Shown here piece after piece: positions 5,551 to 5,553 of a stretch of 5,553 bases of DNA. Made by a program: the position numbers and the translations under genes. Each line of letters opens with the position of its first letter. Positions within the stretch are counted from its first letter, which is position 1. The notes below the pieces were generated by a model that had not been told where the DNA came from, made no database searches, and worked only from the letters and a program-made list of their open reading frames with translations. Source of the stretch: Acidobacteriota bacterium (GTDB lineage Bacteria > Acidobacteriota > Terriglobia > UBA7540). The stretch lies in NCBI GenBank assembly GCA_003171295.1, contig PMYF01000618.1, positions 1 to 5,553 on the forward strand, read 5' to 3'.

Positions 5551-5553
5551 ATG

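Noticed and set aside
4749..5552. 267-residue minus-strand ORF
   Set aside because: It crosses the 17-bp inverted repeat, the 53-bp tandem repeat and the broken plus-strand gene. Its third-position pattern is not coding-like where compared, and a different minus frame looks better at 5378-5491.

Overview
The window looks like an accessory stretch of a soil-type Acidobacteriota (Terriglobia-like) chromosome. The assignment rests on one very large Oar-like TonB-dependent receptor with an N-terminal carboxypeptidase-regulatory-like domain, a family strongly expanded in that phylum, on the moderately high GC, and on intergenic palindromic repeats that resemble from memory those scattered in acidobacterial genomes. 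No database search was possible, so the taxonomic call is an inference.

Layout. Bases 1-418 are a leader region with no convincing complete gene. They hold a possible tail of an upstream reading frame, a small hairpin, and a strong Shine-Dalgarno just before the single large gene. Bases 419-3925 (+) encode a 1168-residue outer-membrane receptor with signal peptide, CarboxypepD_reg-like domain, plug-like region and beta-barrel ending in Phe. A 14-bp perfect hairpin at 3950-3986 closes the transcription unit.

From about 3990 to the right edge (about 1.56 kb) no intact normal-sized gene is visible. The region is instead packed with inverted repeats, heptanucleotide tandem repeats, a nested GTAGGCAC/GTGCCTAC palindrome cluster and two related copies of a short dispersed element. 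It also holds a frameshifted small gene (4920-5181), a 53-bp tandem duplication whose two units each encode a 17-residue peptide joined through a TAATG stop/start overlap, and a 17-bp perfect inverted repeat with a 38-bp spacer (5326-5397). A stop-free, GC3-rich minus-strand stretch (5378-5491) ends inside that inverted repeat and may be another gene remnant.

Functionally, only the receptor can be assigned with confidence, as a probable outer-membrane transporter or surface protein of unknown ligand and apparently monocistronic. The right third reads as a repeat-rich gene graveyard. The tandem mini-ORFs and the long inverted repeat are the parts most worth a comparative search.
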